DNA from: Parastagonospora avenae f. sp. tritici 18332-5
Taxonomy: Eukaryota > Ascomycota > Dothideomycetes > Pleosporales > Phaeosphaeriaceae
NCBI GenBank assembly: GCA_022559985.1
Contig: JAFJTR010000028.1
Coordinates: 293,191 to 357,190, forward strand
Direction: 5' to 3'
Length of the DNA stretch: 64,000 bases
The first letter of the stretch is position 1, and every line of letters begins with the position of its first letter. Below are positions 31,575 through 43,075 of this stretch, one piece after another. A program made the translations under genes and the position numbers. A model generated the notes under the pieces. The model was not told the DNA's origin, made no database searches, and was given only the letters and a program-made list of their open reading frames with translations.

Positions 31575-33661
31575 TTATGCGCGCTCTGCGGCCGCCTTTG
31601 CCTTTTCGAGCCTGGTACGTTTCCTACGGAGGTTCTCAGACTCGGTATCGCGCTTGTTCTCGCCGTATTCGATTCGCTTAAGGAGCTTGCGCTTCTTGTT
31701 GGACAGCATCATCTTCTGCCTGTCGCGCTCTTCCTCCTCTGCGCGCTTCTTCTTGTCAAACTTCTTGCGAATGGCGGCATTTTGCTCCTTCTTGGTGGGC
31801 GCCTTGACCTCAAGCTTCTTGCCGGTGACTTCGGCCTCGAGTTCGCGCTGGTGCTGGAGCCGTGCAGCTTCACCCTCTGAGATATCGGACTCAGCATCAG
31901 ACTCGTCGTCAAAGCCAGCAAAGCCATCAGCACCGCCCTCGGCATCTGATTCGCTGTCGCCCTCGTCATCATCGTCGCTGTCCGCAACGTCCATGCCCTC
32001 GCCGACCTCCACAGAACCTTCACGATCAGCGGCAGCATCCATGTCTTCGTCATCGTCGTCAACCTCAAAGGCGTCCTCGTCCTCGTCTGCCAAGTCCTCG
32101 AACGCCTCGGCTTCGCCATCTGGCTGTTGCGCCGCGAGCGGCAGGTTGGGGTCGTACTCGCCTTTCTTGGGCTTGACCCATGGGCTCAGGTGAGGTGGTA
32201 GCTCAGCACCAGGCGCGTACAGGTCAGGTCGCAATAGCTTGCCCTGGTTGATGCAGTCCCATACCCACTGTGGCTGGACGTAGGTGCGGCCTGGCTTTGT
32301 TGAATGTGGCCACTGTACCTGAGGGTTAGCAACGTCTTCGGCGTCAGCGGCTGAAGCTCCGTTCGCTAGAGGCGGTCGGTCGATAATTTGATGTGTGATG
32401 TTGGGGTCAGACTCGTTCGTTGTGAATGCACCATCTCCAAGTATACTGTCCCAGCCAACGCGTTTGCAACCGAAAGCCTTCAAAATGAATTCGAGTGATG
32501 CTCTTGGTACCTCACGAGCGAGATAGAACGTGAAAGGCGCAAACAGAGAAGCAATCTCGGCGCTGCTTGCTTGGGGCTGCGGGAGGATGTCTGCGTCCGG
32601 TGCTGTAGGCTCGAACTTGTCGATACCCTCAGTGTTCTCCTCCTCGTCATCGTCCTCGGCATCGGCCTCTGCCATCTCTACCTCCTGCTCATCCTCTTCA
32701 TCGGCCATGGCGGCGACCTTGTCAGCCTTGGCTTGTGCCTCGGGGTTGATCTCGACGTCAACATCGTCGCCGTTGGATGCGCCATTCGTCGCGTTGGCCT
32801 TGCCCTCTAGCTGGAAGGCGGCCAGCTCACCGCCCTGTTCGTCGCTCTTGGCGTTGAACTTGGGAGGGTATACCAGGCCGACTGAGGTGTATAGGCGGTA
32901 GTTGACAAAGCCCAGCAGCGTAGTGTAGAACTCGACGAAGGTGCCCATGATCCTGAAGTCGATGTCTCCGCCGGTGCGCTGTACGAAGCGGTACGGTACG
33001 AGCCACAGGATGTCCTGTCCCTGTATGGTGGCCTGGTAGTAGATACCCTTGATGGAGAGGAAGGACTTGCGGAGGGCATGGGAGGTGATGACATAGTGCT
33101 CGAACTCGCGCGTCAGTCGCTGGCAGAGGGCAATGGTCTTTGCGGGAATGTGGTCGCTGGATGGGAGGTTGGCGAACAGGAAGAGCATAGACAGGGCATC
33201 GTCGAGGTCGCGGAGAGCGTCGACGAAAGTTGGGTAGCGTTCCTTGATGATGTGGTCCAGCTTGACCTTAGGCATGAGGTTCTTTTCCAGGCGCGCAGCA
33301 TCTCCAGCCTCGCCACGACCAAGAGCGCGGCCAATCTTCTTTGCGACAGACTTGTGCTCGCGGAACTTTGCGAGAAGCGGCTCGTGCAAAAGGTATTGAA
33401 TGTCCTTGGTGTAGTAGAAAGTTGTCTGGGCAGTAGAACCCTTGGAGACCTTTTTCTTGTTGCGTGGCTCACGCGGGTAGATACCCTTGAAGATACATAG
33501 CCGTCTAAAGTCTGGTAGAGAAATCTGAAGCTTCTTCACCGCGCGAGTACGAGTGATGTAGTTTTTGGCTGCGCCAGAGGTGCCTGCGACATTATATTAG
33601 TATTTAGGTGTAGCCACAGCTCAAATAGACACATACCCTTCTTTTTGGAACGTCCGGCCAT
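31575..33661 (-). CDS. NOP7: Pescadillo homologue, ribosome biogenesis
   Basis: Exons 33637-33661 (25 nt) and 31575-33583 give 677 residues. The tiny first exon encodes M-A-G-R-S-K-K-K and is joined through a GTATGT...TCGCAG intron. Nop7/PES1 forms the PeBoW complex with Erb1 and Ytm1 in the nucleolus for 27S pre-rRNA processing and 60S assembly. Visible: the pescadillo N-terminal domain (about 8-290) with Y-I-T-R-T-R-A and L-C-I-F-K-G-I-Y-P-R-E-P; a BRCT domain at about 350-470 ending in W-V-W-D-C-I-N; a long Asp/Glu-rich acidic region; and a basic Lys/Arg coiled-coil tail. Length is slightly above yeast (605) because of the acidic insertions. It is divergent with the PIG-U gene. Confidence 0.97.
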
Positions 33662-33873
33662 TGTGAGGGCTGGATAGCTTCGGGACACTGAAATGCTGTT
33701 CCGGGCGAACTTTTGGCGGCACAAAAAAGTTCGAGATGCGGCGGCCGCCAGCCGAGGAGCTGCCGACGTTAGCGCGTCCGGCTAGACAGGGGTCCATGTT
33801 CACCAGAGCTCCGCGATGCCAGACATGCGATGCTCGTCATGGCGCCAATGCCTTAATAACATTGGATCCAATC
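33662..33873. promoter_or_regulatory. Shared divergent promoter of NOP7 and PIG-U
   Basis: Only 212 bp separate the two ATGs. The region is GC-rich with no clear TATA box, as expected for housekeeping genes. Confidence 0.6.
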
Positions 33874-35283
33874 ATGTCCGACGAGCTGCTTCTGTTTGGA
33901 GCTGCAGCAGCAGTACGATTGCTGCTTTCTACTGTCTTTCCCGCCTTGTCGGACCTCCTGGACGGCCGTGTTGAGGTGTCCACACCAGTCACCAGCTTCA
34001 AGAGATGTACGCATACCAATGCATGGGGAGGAATATATACTGACAATCGAATAGTACAGGAAGGCGTCTTTCTATACACCCACAACGTCTCTCCGTACAA
34101 TGGCGGCATATACCACCAGGCGCCCCTCCTTTTACCACTCTTCTCGCTTCTCCCAAATCCCGCCGACTACCCCATCGCTACGAATGTGCTGTATATTGTG
34201 GTAGACCTCTTGAGTGCATATGCCATCGGGCAGATTGCGAACAGCGGCCAGAATGTCGCAACTCGACTGTTCACGTCATCACGAAAGAACCTAAGATGGA
34301 GCAGCCTAGCCATTACAGCAGGGTACGCGAAGCACTGCATCCACATCAGACAAGCCTTATACTGACTCTGAACAGCTTCCTCTTCAACCCCTTCACCATC
34401 GCCACGTGTCTGGCGCGCTCGACCTCGGCCTTCTCGAACCTGTTCATCTTAACTGCTATCGCCAAAGCCTCCCAAGGAGCCAGCAGCACCTTCATACTTG
34501 CCATGTCTTTTGCTGCATACCTGTCTATGCACCCAATACTTTTATTCCCGCCTCTTCTGGTTCTTCTCTATGATGCACGCGCCATGAAAACCAAGAAGAC
34601 GCCCAATTTTTGGACTTTCACAGCTGTGCATGCTGTCGGCTTGGCTGTCCCTATTGGTGCATTGCTGTCGGCATCTGCTTTCATGACGGGCTCATGGGAC
34701 TTTTTGGGTGCTACCTATGGCGTCAGACTTCTACTCCCGGATCTGACGCCAAATGTGGGTCTGTGGTGGTACTTCTTCATCGAGATGTTTGACTCATTCC
34801 GCGAGTTCTTCTTGGGCGTCTTTTGGCTACACGCCGCTTCGTACATGCCAGGCCTGACTATTCGCCTTCACAAGCAGCCACTGTTTGTCGCCTGCACTCT
34901 GACCGGTGTATTTGCCATTTTCACCCCATACCCTAGCATAGCCGATGCTGCTCTGTACCTTTCTCTTGTGCCTCTGTTCAGGCATCTGTTTCCTCGTGAG
35001 TATCCACCGCATGTCGTACCGAGTCTGAGACTAATACAAAGCAGTAATGCGATACACCTTCATGGCATCAGCAGCCATTTTGTATGCATCAGTCCTTGGG
35101 CCCGCATTCTACCACCTGTGGGTGTATGCAGGCTCGGGTAACGCCAACTTCTTCTACGCAATCACTTTGGTCTGGAGCTTAGGCCTATCTATCATCCTTG
35201 GCGACTCGATGTACGCCGCATTGAGGGATGAACTCGAGGTCGAGCGGCCGGAATTGCAAGGGAAGGAGGTCACGCGGATATGA
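33874..35283 (+). CDS. GAB1: GPI transamidase subunit PIG-U (Gab1/Cdc91-type)
   Basis: Exons 33874-34006, 34055-34322, 34376-34995 and 35045-35283 give 419 residues. All three introns are short GT-AG (48-53 nt). PIG-U is an ER multispanning subunit of the transamidase that attaches GPI anchors. The sequence has many hydrophobic helices, the conserved N-terminal L-Q-E-G-V-F-L-Y and S-P-Y-N-G-G-I-Y-H-Q segment, F-N-P-F-T-I-A-T-C, and the C-terminal S-G-N-A-N-F-F-Y-A motif that is diagnostic for the family. Length matches yeast Gab1 (394) and human PIGU (435). Confidence 0.95.
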
Positions 35284-35950
35284 ACGCCGGCCAAAATATC
35301 GTTACGTTCTCTAAGATATTATGTATGAAGCACTATTTTACCACTTTCATGCATCGTCAAACCTCATACAAACGACCTAGCTGATATGTTCAGTGACTAC
35401 CATGCATTGCTCTATCTTTGGATTTATTGCCGCACGACACACGCATTCCTGGTCTGGCCATTGAAAACGATTACATCAAAGGAGCGCTTCAATTTCATTC
35501 TGAGATTTGGAATCGACGCTCTCCAACCCTCCGCTGCCACTGGATGTCCACTTCAAGCGATCATCCACGCGTGCCACTCACTACTCATCATCATGATAAC
35601 ATGTGTCATTGCCGTCCGCTTTCAGGTCTCTTACTCGGGCTTCTGTGAGGATATACTATTCTCCTAATTACACAAAAGTGCGGGAGAAGCTGCTCTTGTG
35701 GCTGTCTTCACCTTAATCTCCTGCGTCTCACCTGTAGCAAGAAGTTTTTCATAAGCGCAATTTCACTCTCACTTCACCGCAGTTTCGCTAGCTGTCGAGA
35801 GGCATATAAGAGGTGCCCACCTCACCTCTTCAGCTATCTTTCTGCATCGCTCAATCACGATACCTGAACTGCAACGACACACTTCTACTTCAACTTCCTC
35901 TACTCATACACTACATCCACACCCCCAAACACCAGCACACCCACTACACG
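35284..35950 (+). promoter_or_regulatory. Intergenic with TATA box
   Basis: CATATAAG at about 35803-35810 lies about 140 bp before the ATG at 35951, followed by a long CT/CA-rich leader. This is a clear core promoter for the lysine-rich protein. Nothing else recognised. Confidence 0.5.
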
Positions 35951-36526
35951 ATGGCCGCCATTACTTTCTCCGCCCGTGAGATGGAAGTTCTCGCTCTCGC
36001 CTGGCAGTGCATGGAGCAGCAGCCCAAGGTCAGTATTTCTCTGCCTCGTTCCTACACATCGATCCAATTCACACTCACACTCACACTCACACCCCCTCCT
36101 TCCCCTACGCATACTGACCCTCTCCAGATTGATATGAACAAACTTGCCTCGCTGACCGGCTACACCCCCGGCTCCGCCTCCGTCACCTTCGGCAACATTA
36201 AGCGTAAGATCAAGCTGCTCGGCGAAGGCCTCGCCGCCGACGGTCCCGCCACCCCCAAAAAAGTCGCAGGCGCAGGCCGTTCCAAGGCGTCCGCTACCCC
36301 CAAGAAGCGCGGCACCTCCTCCGCCACCGCGGACGATGAGTCGCCCACCAAGCGCGCGAAGAAGCAGTTAGCCAAGAAGACCCGCAAGCACGAGGACGAG
36401 GAGGATGACGAGGAGTTCGCGCCCAAGGTCAAGAAGGAGGAGTTGGCGGACATCAATCAGGCTGCTAATGACTTCTACGGTCAGCTGCAGGGCGCGGCGC
36501 AGGCTGAGTTCGAGCAGTCGTTCTGA
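35951..36526 (+). CDS. Lysine-rich nuclear protein of unknown function
   Basis: Exons 35951-36028 and 36128-36526 give 158 residues. The N-terminal 60 residues form a compact helical block (M-E-V-L-A-L-A-W-Q-C-M-E, then K-L-A-S-L-T-G-Y-T, then F-G-N-I-K-R-K-I) that looks like a small DNA-binding or winged-helix-type fold common in ascomycete nuclear proteins. The rest is Ala/Lys/Ser/Pro-rich with T-P-K-K repeats and an acidic patch, reminiscent of linker-histone tails. The intron is 99 nt, a multiple of three and free of stops, so retaining it would add 33 residues. Splicing with GTCAGT and CTCCAG removes a Ser/Thr/Pro insertion that interrupts the helical block. Confidence 0.75.
   Translation: MAAITFSAREMEVLALAWQCMEQQPKVSISLPRSYTSIQFTLTLTLTPPPSPTHTDPLQIDMNKLASLTGYTPGSASVTFGNIKRKIKLLGEGLAADGPATPKKVAGAGRSKASATPKKRGTSSATADDESPTKRAKKQLAKKTRKHEDEEDDEEFAPKVKKEELADINQAANDFYGQLQGAAQAEFEQSF
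36069..36092. repeat. Short CACACT hexanucleotide repeat inside an intron
   Basis: About four units of a CACACT-like hexamer within the intron of the lysine-rich gene. Confidence 0.6.
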
Positions 36527-37050
36527 GTGTGGGCAAGGACCTAATCTGGTGGCAGGGTGATGACGAGTAAGGCGGGAAGACGTAGGAGGGCGGCCATGTC
36601 TGTTAGGGTGTCTGGGTTGGGAGAGGCGTTGAGGAGTGTGCTTGGGCGCTGATGGGCGACGCGCGGAAGGATGCTTTTCTTGTCTTGACTTTGCGCTGCA
36701 TTGGCCGAGAGTATGGTCGCTGATGGCGCTCATGTGCAACTCTGATGGCGTTAATGGCTGTTTACCTTCAGGTACCTGTTCATACAGAATATGAACTTTG
36801 AAAAAGCATCATGAACAAGGATCTCATTGTAAAATGTGTGAAAGAAAGTATAGGGTTCGCTAATTACCAGACATGTCTGCAGCGACGCGCGCTTGTACGC
36901 CGGTGCCGGAAGATCAAGCCCTAATATCCCTTATAGAAATACACTGATAGTGAATGTCCCACAGTAACTCCGACCCTATATCTGCCCTACGCTTTTGAAA
37001 CTAAACATCTGTCGTACACTTATTTCTCCTCCTCAGGCCAGACAGTCGTC
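36527..37050. other. Convergent intergenic region, nothing recognised
   Basis: Between the 3' ends of the lysine-rich gene and MSH6. Probably 3' UTRs; contains weak A/T-rich tracts. Confidence 0.4.
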
Positions 37051-40000
37051 TCAGAGAGCGGCAATAGCCTCTCTCAGTACGTCCAAGGCTCTGTCGCCCA
37101 CGCCTTCGAGACCCTCTCTGAGAGCCCAAGCAACGTCGCTCTGCACGCCAAGAGGTATGTACACACCTCCTTCGTCACGATTGACCTCCATCCGTTCACC
37201 CAGTCGAGATGTGTGCTCCCACTCGCGAGCAGCCTTCTCGGCGTTGTCGATAATCTTGCTTGGGATACCGCACATGGCAGCGCAGTGCATACCAAAGCTG
37301 CCCTCTGCGACGCCCTCCTCAAGCTTGTACAAAAAGGTAATGGATTTGGAGGACTCGTCCACATGGATGCGCATTCGCTTGTTTTGAACCTCAGGATGGA
37401 ACTCGAACTCCTTGGCGAGAGAACGGTAGTGCGTAGCGAAGAAGCCGACACAGCCCACACGAGATGCTATGTCGTGGAGCACAGCTTGCGCGACTGCGAC
37501 ACCGTCATAGGAGGATGTACCACGGCCAAGCTCATCAAGAATGACGAGAGAGCGAGGTGTGGCTTCCGAAAGAATCTTCTGGGTCTCGGAAAGCTCGACG
37601 AAGAAAGTGGACTGGGCTGCGAAGATGTTGTCGTTGGCACCGAGACGCGACATGATGCGGTCCACGGGTGTGAGCTTTGCAGATGTGCAGGGCAGGTAGC
37701 AGCCAACCTGCGCCATGATGACTGCGATACAAGTCATGCGAAGAATGGTGGATTTTCCAGCTGCATTAGCACCGGTGAGCAAGCTGATGTTTGATTCGTC
37801 CCCACCAAGCCTGATGTCGTTGGGGATGAAGTCGTCCACGGTGTTGAGCATACACGGGTGACGTAGCTCTTCAAACTCTACAACGGTGCGTTTGCCTTCC
37901 GAGAACTGTGGACGACAGCTAGGTTCTCCGAGTGAGGACGATGCCTTGGCGAGACTGATCAAGCAATCGAGCTGCGCAATGATCTTGACAGCAGCAAGCC
38001 AGGTCTTGTAGTTTTCGTCAAAGCGAACGCAGAACCGCGATGCTACTTCGCGTACAATTTGACCATGAGTCTCTTCGGCCTCCTGCAGAGCTCGGACAAG
38101 CTTGCGCAGTTCAGGAGTGTAGTACCGTGAAACTTTAGCTGTAGCTGACATCTGATCCCATGTGTTAGGCACCTTGACCTTCTTCGGGACCTCCAGTTGG
38201 TAGACTTCTTTGCCGATGTCTTTGAAAACGATACCGTTGTTCCCGAGCTCTTTGCGTGCCTTCTTGAGAAGCTGGTCCAGGTTGGCTTTGCACTCGTCAA
38301 TCTCCTGTTGACTATTATCGAAGTCCTCTTCGACACCAGGCTCAGGAACAAGAATGGCTTCCTTCTTCGCTAGGTCGCGATCAAACGCTGATTTCCAAGG
38401 CTGCAATGCAGAAGCAAGGTCTGGCATGGACTTGATGAGTTGTCCAATGACACCTTCGCCTTCGCTGAACTGCTTCAAAAGACTGACGGTGTACTCAATC
38501 TGCTCGAATCCTTCAAGCACTTTCAGAAAGTCTTGAGCTTTGCAGCGGTTGGCATGGACGCGGGAGATGAGTCGCTCTAGATCAGGTAGTTTGCTGAGCG
38601 AGGCACTGAAGTTGTCCATGATGGTCGAGTCTGCGTTGAGTGCATCCACAGCATCCAGGCGAGCATTGATCTTCTGTGCGTCTGCTAGTGGGTGGCATAC
38701 CCACTGCCGGAGTAGTCGCTTGCCAAATGGCGTGATGCATCGATTCAGCATTGCGAAAAGGGTACCCTCGGCAGACCCGTCAAAGCTATTGGCGAATATC
38801 TCAAGGTTGATCAAGCTCTGGCCATCTAGAACTAGGGTGGTAGATTTGCGGATCGGGTCATACCATTGGAAATTGCCGCATGTAACTAGATCGCGCTCAA
38901 TCTTCAGGGTGCGAAGGTACTGCAGGAGTGCACCAAAAGCTGACATGACCAACTCTTGCTCCCTCGCTTCTCGTAACACAGTTGGCCAGGCTTCAATGTT
39001 GTCCTCTGTCGCCGATTCAAAGTAATTGTTCGATTCGATTTCGCGAATCGTGATGTCTGCGGGCCAGAACTCCTTGCTTGGCTTCAAGTAATTCCAGATA
39101 GTGCTTGGGGCTGTATTGTTCTTCAAGATGCGGAGTGCTTTTGCCGAAATGCATGACTTCTCAATGAGCAGCTCACCCGGCCTCATCTGCGCGATGAGTG
39201 TCTCGAACTTCGTCATGTCGATATCGTCTGCAATTTCGCATAGCTGGAACTGTGCTGTTGCAGAGTCGACGAATGCGACTCCGAATGCAGGAAGGTTGTC
39301 TCTGTCAATCTCCTTGATTGCCATGCAGTAGGTTGACATGTCACTCTGAAGCATGCCAGTGTCGACAAGCGTACCAGCGGTCAGGACGGCAGCCAGTTCT
39401 CTTCGGATGACTTTGTCTGCCTTCTTTGTGGTAGACTTCTTGTCGTCACGTTCACGCATCTCCTTCGCCAAGGCCGACTCCATCTGGTCAACCCTTGCGA
39501 CCTTATGGCCAGCCGCGACGAATTGAGTTGCCCACATGTCCAAGGACGCTTCCGGCACTCCAACCATTCTCATGTTAACTCGGTCCGTCAGCTTGAGGTC
39601 GAACAGTTGGTGGCCGATGGAGGCATCTTTCTCATAGAGCTCGTAGAATTTGCCTTTCTTGAAGAAGACAATGGTATCCCAGAACTTGCTCTTGATCTCC
39701 CAGTATTGCTTCTCAAATGGCGAAAAGGCATTCATTGCGCCCGGAGGGATGTAGAGCGAGCGCGGGTCGTAGTCGGGATGGTCAGAGGGATGGCGATCTG
39801 CGTCTTCCATGTTTGCTAGCCACGGGTATCTCTTCTCGGGCTCGGAAGCAGACGGCCTCTCTTTCCTCTTGTTGACGTCCTTTTTCGTGTCTTGGCTTGG
39901 GCGCGGCACATAGACCATGGGGTTCTCGGCGTTGTATGTCCACTTCTGCGCGGTTGATGTGCCTGACATTACCACGTCTTCTTCTGTTTCCTCCTTGAAG

Positions 40001-40794
40001 TGTATGACTGGCGGGGAAGATGAGGGCGCGGACTTGATGGTTGGCTTTGTCGATGATGGTCGTTTGCGCTTCTTCGAGACGACCTCGTCGTCTGAGTCGT
40101 CCGGTACGATGAAGTCGTCGATATCGTCGTCGATCATGGCCTGTTGTGTTGCAGCATCCAAGCCAAATTCGTCGTCTGAATCTTCTTGCACGCTGACCCT
40201 CATACGCTTGATGGCTCTGCCCCTGGAGTTGTTGGCAATTGGGCCAAGCACGTCATCCTCATCTTCGTCGTCGTCTGATTCGGCATAATTTACACTTTTC
40301 CGGGCCTGCATGGCCTGTAAGCTGATATGTCCTTCTTCAAGATCTACATGTACGTACCTTTCGCGAGGGACTACTGAATGCAACGCCTGCAACTTCTGAC
40401 GAGATGCGGTTAGTCTCAGCTCTAAAGACTGTGGAGAGAGTGGGCACAGACCATTCTCCTTGTTTCTTCCCTGGGGTGTGTCTTGCTCCTGTCGTATAGG
40501 ACTGGATGGCACAGGCGCGTCACTACTGGGGATGGGCGTGATGGACGCGTGAGGTTTGTTGAAGGCAGTTTTGGACAGCGTAGATACCGGTGTCTTCTTC
40601 AGGGTAGAAGCCGGTGACTTCTTGACTGTGCTTGGAGTGGATGGAGCGGGATTGGGCGAATTGGTCGACTTCTTCTGGAAGAAGCCCAGAATTGACTTCT
40701 GGTTCTTCCCTGACTGTGAGCCGGATGGTGGCTGCGACTTCTTCTGTGAGGGGCGAGGCGTGGACATTTCGTTGCCTTCGACACCGCGCACCAT
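37051..40794 (-). CDS. MSH6: DNA mismatch repair protein MSH6
   Basis: Single-exon frame of 1247 residues. MSH6 pairs with MSH2 (MutS-alpha) in the nucleus to recognise base-base mismatches and 1-nt loops. An ATG at 40767, nine codons inside, starts at M-S-T-P-R-P and may be the true start. A PCNA-binding PIP box (Q-K-S-I-L-G-F-F) lies near residue 32. A long acidic/basic disordered arm precedes the mismatch-binding domain, with the F-x-E wedge motif visible in F-Y-E-L-Y-E-K. The ATPase has Walker A (T-G-A-N-A-A-G-K-S-T, the form found in fungal MSH6), Walker B (V-I-L-D-E-L-G-R-G-T-S-S) and F-F-A-T-H-Y. The C-terminal helix-turn-helix is complete. No break in 3.7 kb. Confidence 0.98.
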   Translation of the reverse strand: MVRGVEGNEMSTPRPSQKKSQPPSGSQSGKNQKSILGFFQKKSTNSPNPAPSTPSTVKKSPASTLKKTPVSTLSKTAFNKPHASITPIPSSDAPVPSSPIRQEQDTPQGRNKENGLCPLSPQSLELRLTASRQKLQALHSVVPRERYVHVDLEEGHISLQAMQARKSVNYAESDDDEDEDDVLGPIANNSRGRAIKRMRVSVQEDSDDEFGLDAATQQAMIDDDIDDFIVPDDSDDEVVSKKRKRPSSTKPTIKSAPSSSPPVIHFKEETEEDVVMSGTSTAQKWTYNAENPMVYVPRPSQDTKKDVNKRKERPSASEPEKRYPWLANMEDADRHPSDHPDYDPRSLYIPPGAMNAFSPFEKQYWEIKSKFWDTIVFFKKGKFYELYEKDASIGHQLFDLKLTDRVNMRMVGVPEASLDMWATQFVAAGHKVARVDQMESALAKEMRERDDKKSTTKKADKVIRRELAAVLTAGTLVDTGMLQSDMSTYCMAIKEIDRDNLPAFGVAFVDSATAQFQLCEIADDIDMTKFETLIAQMRPGELLIEKSCISAKALRILKNNTAPSTIWNYLKPSKEFWPADITIREIESNNYFESATEDNIEAWPTVLREAREQELVMSAFGALLQYLRTLKIERDLVTCGNFQWYDPIRKSTTLVLDGQSLINLEIFANSFDGSAEGTLFAMLNRCITPFGKRLLRQWVCHPLADAQKINARLDAVDALNADSTIMDNFSASLSKLPDLERLISRVHANRCKAQDFLKVLEGFEQIEYTVSLLKQFSEGEGVIGQLIKSMPDLASALQPWKSAFDRDLAKKEAILVPEPGVEEDFDNSQQEIDECKANLDQLLKKARKELGNNGIVFKDIGKEVYQLEVPKKVKVPNTWDQMSATAKVSRYYTPELRKLVRALQEAEETHGQIVREVASRFCVRFDENYKTWLAAVKIIAQLDCLISLAKASSSLGEPSCRPQFSEGKRTVVEFEELRHPCMLNTVDDFIPNDIRLGGDESNISLLTGANAAGKSTILRMTCIAVIMAQVGCYLPCTSAKLTPVDRIMSRLGANDNIFAAQSTFFVELSETQKILSEATPRSLVILDELGRGTSSYDGVAVAQAVLHDIASRVGCVGFFATHYRSLAKEFEFHPEVQNKRMRIHVDESSKSITFLYKLEEGVAEGSFGMHCAAMCGIPSKIIDNAEKAAREWEHTSRLGERMEVNRDEGGVYIPLGVQSDVAWALREGLEGVGDRALDVLREAIAAL

Positions 40795-41583
40795 GATTGC
40801 GATTGATAGAAAGGAGAGAGATGTGGAGGTATAGCGATGGGAACGGGAAGAATGAGGGCTGCGTACCTGAACCGTTCGCTAATTAATCCTGGGGTAAGTA
40901 CGCGACACGGCGACGCGTCAAAGTCGCGCTAAGTTAGTCGAGGATGATGTAATCCAACCCATGTCACCTCACGCTGAAGAGAGTTGAGACATTGACATCC
41001 TTTTTACCACGTCAAACTGAACAGGTCATTTTGACCATGACAGCTTCTTATGACACCCAGAGTCGTGATTTGGTCGAATTGTAAACCTTTCTTGTTCTAC
41101 ACGACTCTCTCTGCACTCCAACTGCGAACCAATGGATGCAACGAGACCTAATTACAGGACATCTTGCTGCTTTCATGTAACTTGGCATTGGTTCTGTTGA
41201 CTACTTCGTCGCATACGGTAGTAGCAGCCGTAGGAGCTCTTCACTCTGGTCGTCTTTCAATTTCAACGACTGGCGAATGCTCAGAGCTCAGAAGCCGCGG
41301 CAACACTCGTTCGGGTAAGACGAGATGCCCAGATGCCGGAAACCTAAGAGTCAAGTGCCTCGAAAGTTTTAAAGCTGCCTGATTAGCCGGTGGTTGGCTA
41401 AACACTTCCCCAGAGCAGATGCCGATAGTACCCCACTTGCATCATGCGGAACATCGGAAAGCTGTCGGGAAGGTGGGCTCTTGAGAATTCGGCGTAGTAT
41501 TGAACCGGTGTCTGAACTTCTGATGCTATTAGATACTTGCTCTTCTCTCGACATCACCTCAGACCGCTCGACCTCACATCACA
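40795..41583. other. Divergent promoter region of MSH6 and the aldolase-family gene
   Basis: About 790 bp. ACGCGTC at 40914-40920 resembles an MluI-cell-cycle-box core (ACGCG), which regulates DNA-replication and repair genes in yeasts; relevance here is inference. No gene recognised. Confidence 0.35.
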
Positions 41584-42456
41584 ATGGCTGACCTCTCGCA
41601 AAACAAAGCTGTAAAGCTCGTCAAGCATGCCGCAGCAAACGGCTATGCAGTCTGCGCAACATGCTGCTACAACGTCGAAGGGATTCTTGCATCAGTTCGT
41701 GCCGCTGAAGCCAAACGCGCGCCCTTGATCATTCAGCTCTTCCCATGGGCCATCGAATTCGCCGGCGGCATCCTCATCCATGCGGCGCGCGAAGCTGCCG
41801 ACAACGCATCAGTACCAGTCGCACTGCACATGGACCACGCACAAACGCCTGATATTGTCAAACGAGCTGCAGGATACGAGAAGGGTCTGGATGGCATCAT
41901 GGTCGACATGAGTCACTACGACGACAACTTGGAGAAGACACAAGAGCTAGTCAAGTACTGCAACGAGCGCGGAATCGTGACAGAAGCCGAGCCAGGACGC
42001 ATAGATGGTGGCGAGGACGGCGTAGCAGACATTGCAGGACTAGAAGCCATCCTCACAACACCCGAGCAAGCAGAAGACTTCGTTGCAACGGGCATCAACT
42101 GGCTAGCGCCGGCTTTTGGCAATGTGCATGGAAATTATGGACCACAAGGGCCTCAACTGGATTACGCGCGATTGAAGCGGATACATGCCAAGGTCGGCGA
42201 TAGGGTGAACTTGGTGCTGCATGGTGCGGGCAAGGAGTGGTTCCAGGAGAAGCTCCTGAAGGAGTGCATCGACTGCGGCATTGCCAAAGTCAACATTAAC
42301 GATGCGTTCAACAATAGCTTCATCGACATCATGAAGAACGAGGCCGGTAAGACGCCCATCACAGGACTACTTGTCAATGCTACCAACGCAATGCAAAAGG
42401 ACATTGAGCAGTACATTGAATGGATGGGCTCAGCGGGAATGGCAGATAAGATGTAA
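41584..42456 (+). CDS. Class II fructose/ketose-bisphosphate aldolase-family protein
   Basis: Single-exon frame of 290 residues, a (beta/alpha)8 aldolase of the class II zinc type. Visible: the N-terminal A-N-G-Y-A-V segment, H-M-D-H-A (metal-binding His and catalytic Asp region), E-A-E-P-G-R-I-D-G-G-E-D-G (Glu ligand region), F-G-N-V-H-G-N-Y and L-H-G-A-G (His ligands), and K-V-N-I-N-D-A (substrate loop). It is much shorter than the glycolytic fungal enzyme (about 360 residues), so it is more likely a tagatose/ketose-bisphosphate aldolase-type enzyme, often found in ascomycetes alongside sugar-acid genes. The exact substrate cannot be read from sequence. Confidence 0.88.
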   Translation: MADLSQNKAVKLVKHAAANGYAVCATCCYNVEGILASVRAAEAKRAPLIIQLFPWAIEFAGGILIHAAREAADNASVPVALHMDHAQTPDIVKRAAGYEKGLDGIMVDMSHYDDNLEKTQELVKYCNERGIVTEAEPGRIDGGEDGVADIAGLEAILTTPEQAEDFVATGINWLAPAFGNVHGNYGPQGPQLDYARLKRIHAKVGDRVNLVLHGAGKEWFQEKLLKECIDCGIAKVNINDAFNNSFIDIMKNEAGKTPITGLLVNATNAMQKDIEQYIEWMGSAGMADKM

Positions 42457-43075
42457 GGTGCAATTGTATGCAATTGCCAAGAAATGAAAATCTAAGACAC
42501 GGCAAGTACTGTCGACTGAGCGTCTGCGCATATTGTTGGGCGTTGGACTCCTTGAGCTGCGGGTGATGCATTAACGAAGCGCTTCCACCCGATGGGGAAG
42601 CCGCTGACCACTGTGCTTATTCCACCTCACCTTTCATCACCGCCAGCTCATCAACCCATAATTATTAGTGCATCAAACCATGCGCCATAGTGATTCATTC
42701 GCTGAAAAGGGCGACGTGCAGCCCTTCAGCTCTGCACTTCGGATGATCCCGCCCTTACCGGAGCATAGACTGCGCCACGATAGGTCAAACAAAGTGGCTT
42801 GTTGCCTAGATGGCGGTCTATCCACGGAATGGTACAGGAGCTACAAGCAGTGGTACGCCTTGCTCAGCCCCCGATTGCCATTGCATTCACTCACTTAGCT
42901 CGGGCTCAGCTTTTGAGCAGGAGCACATAAGAAGTGTTGCAAGAAGCCCTGTTCGGACACTATCCCCTCCTTCACTTTCACGATCCCAACCCACGGGCCA
43001 TTCCTGCACAGAGGGATTGTACAGCTCTATAGCATTCACAAACGCCTTCAATTCAAGAAATAAGGCTGAATCATC
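42457..43075. other. Intergenic, nothing recognised
   Basis: A short plus-strand frame (42668-42898) lacks features. The last 100 bases before 43076 look like a 5' leader. Confidence 0.4.
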
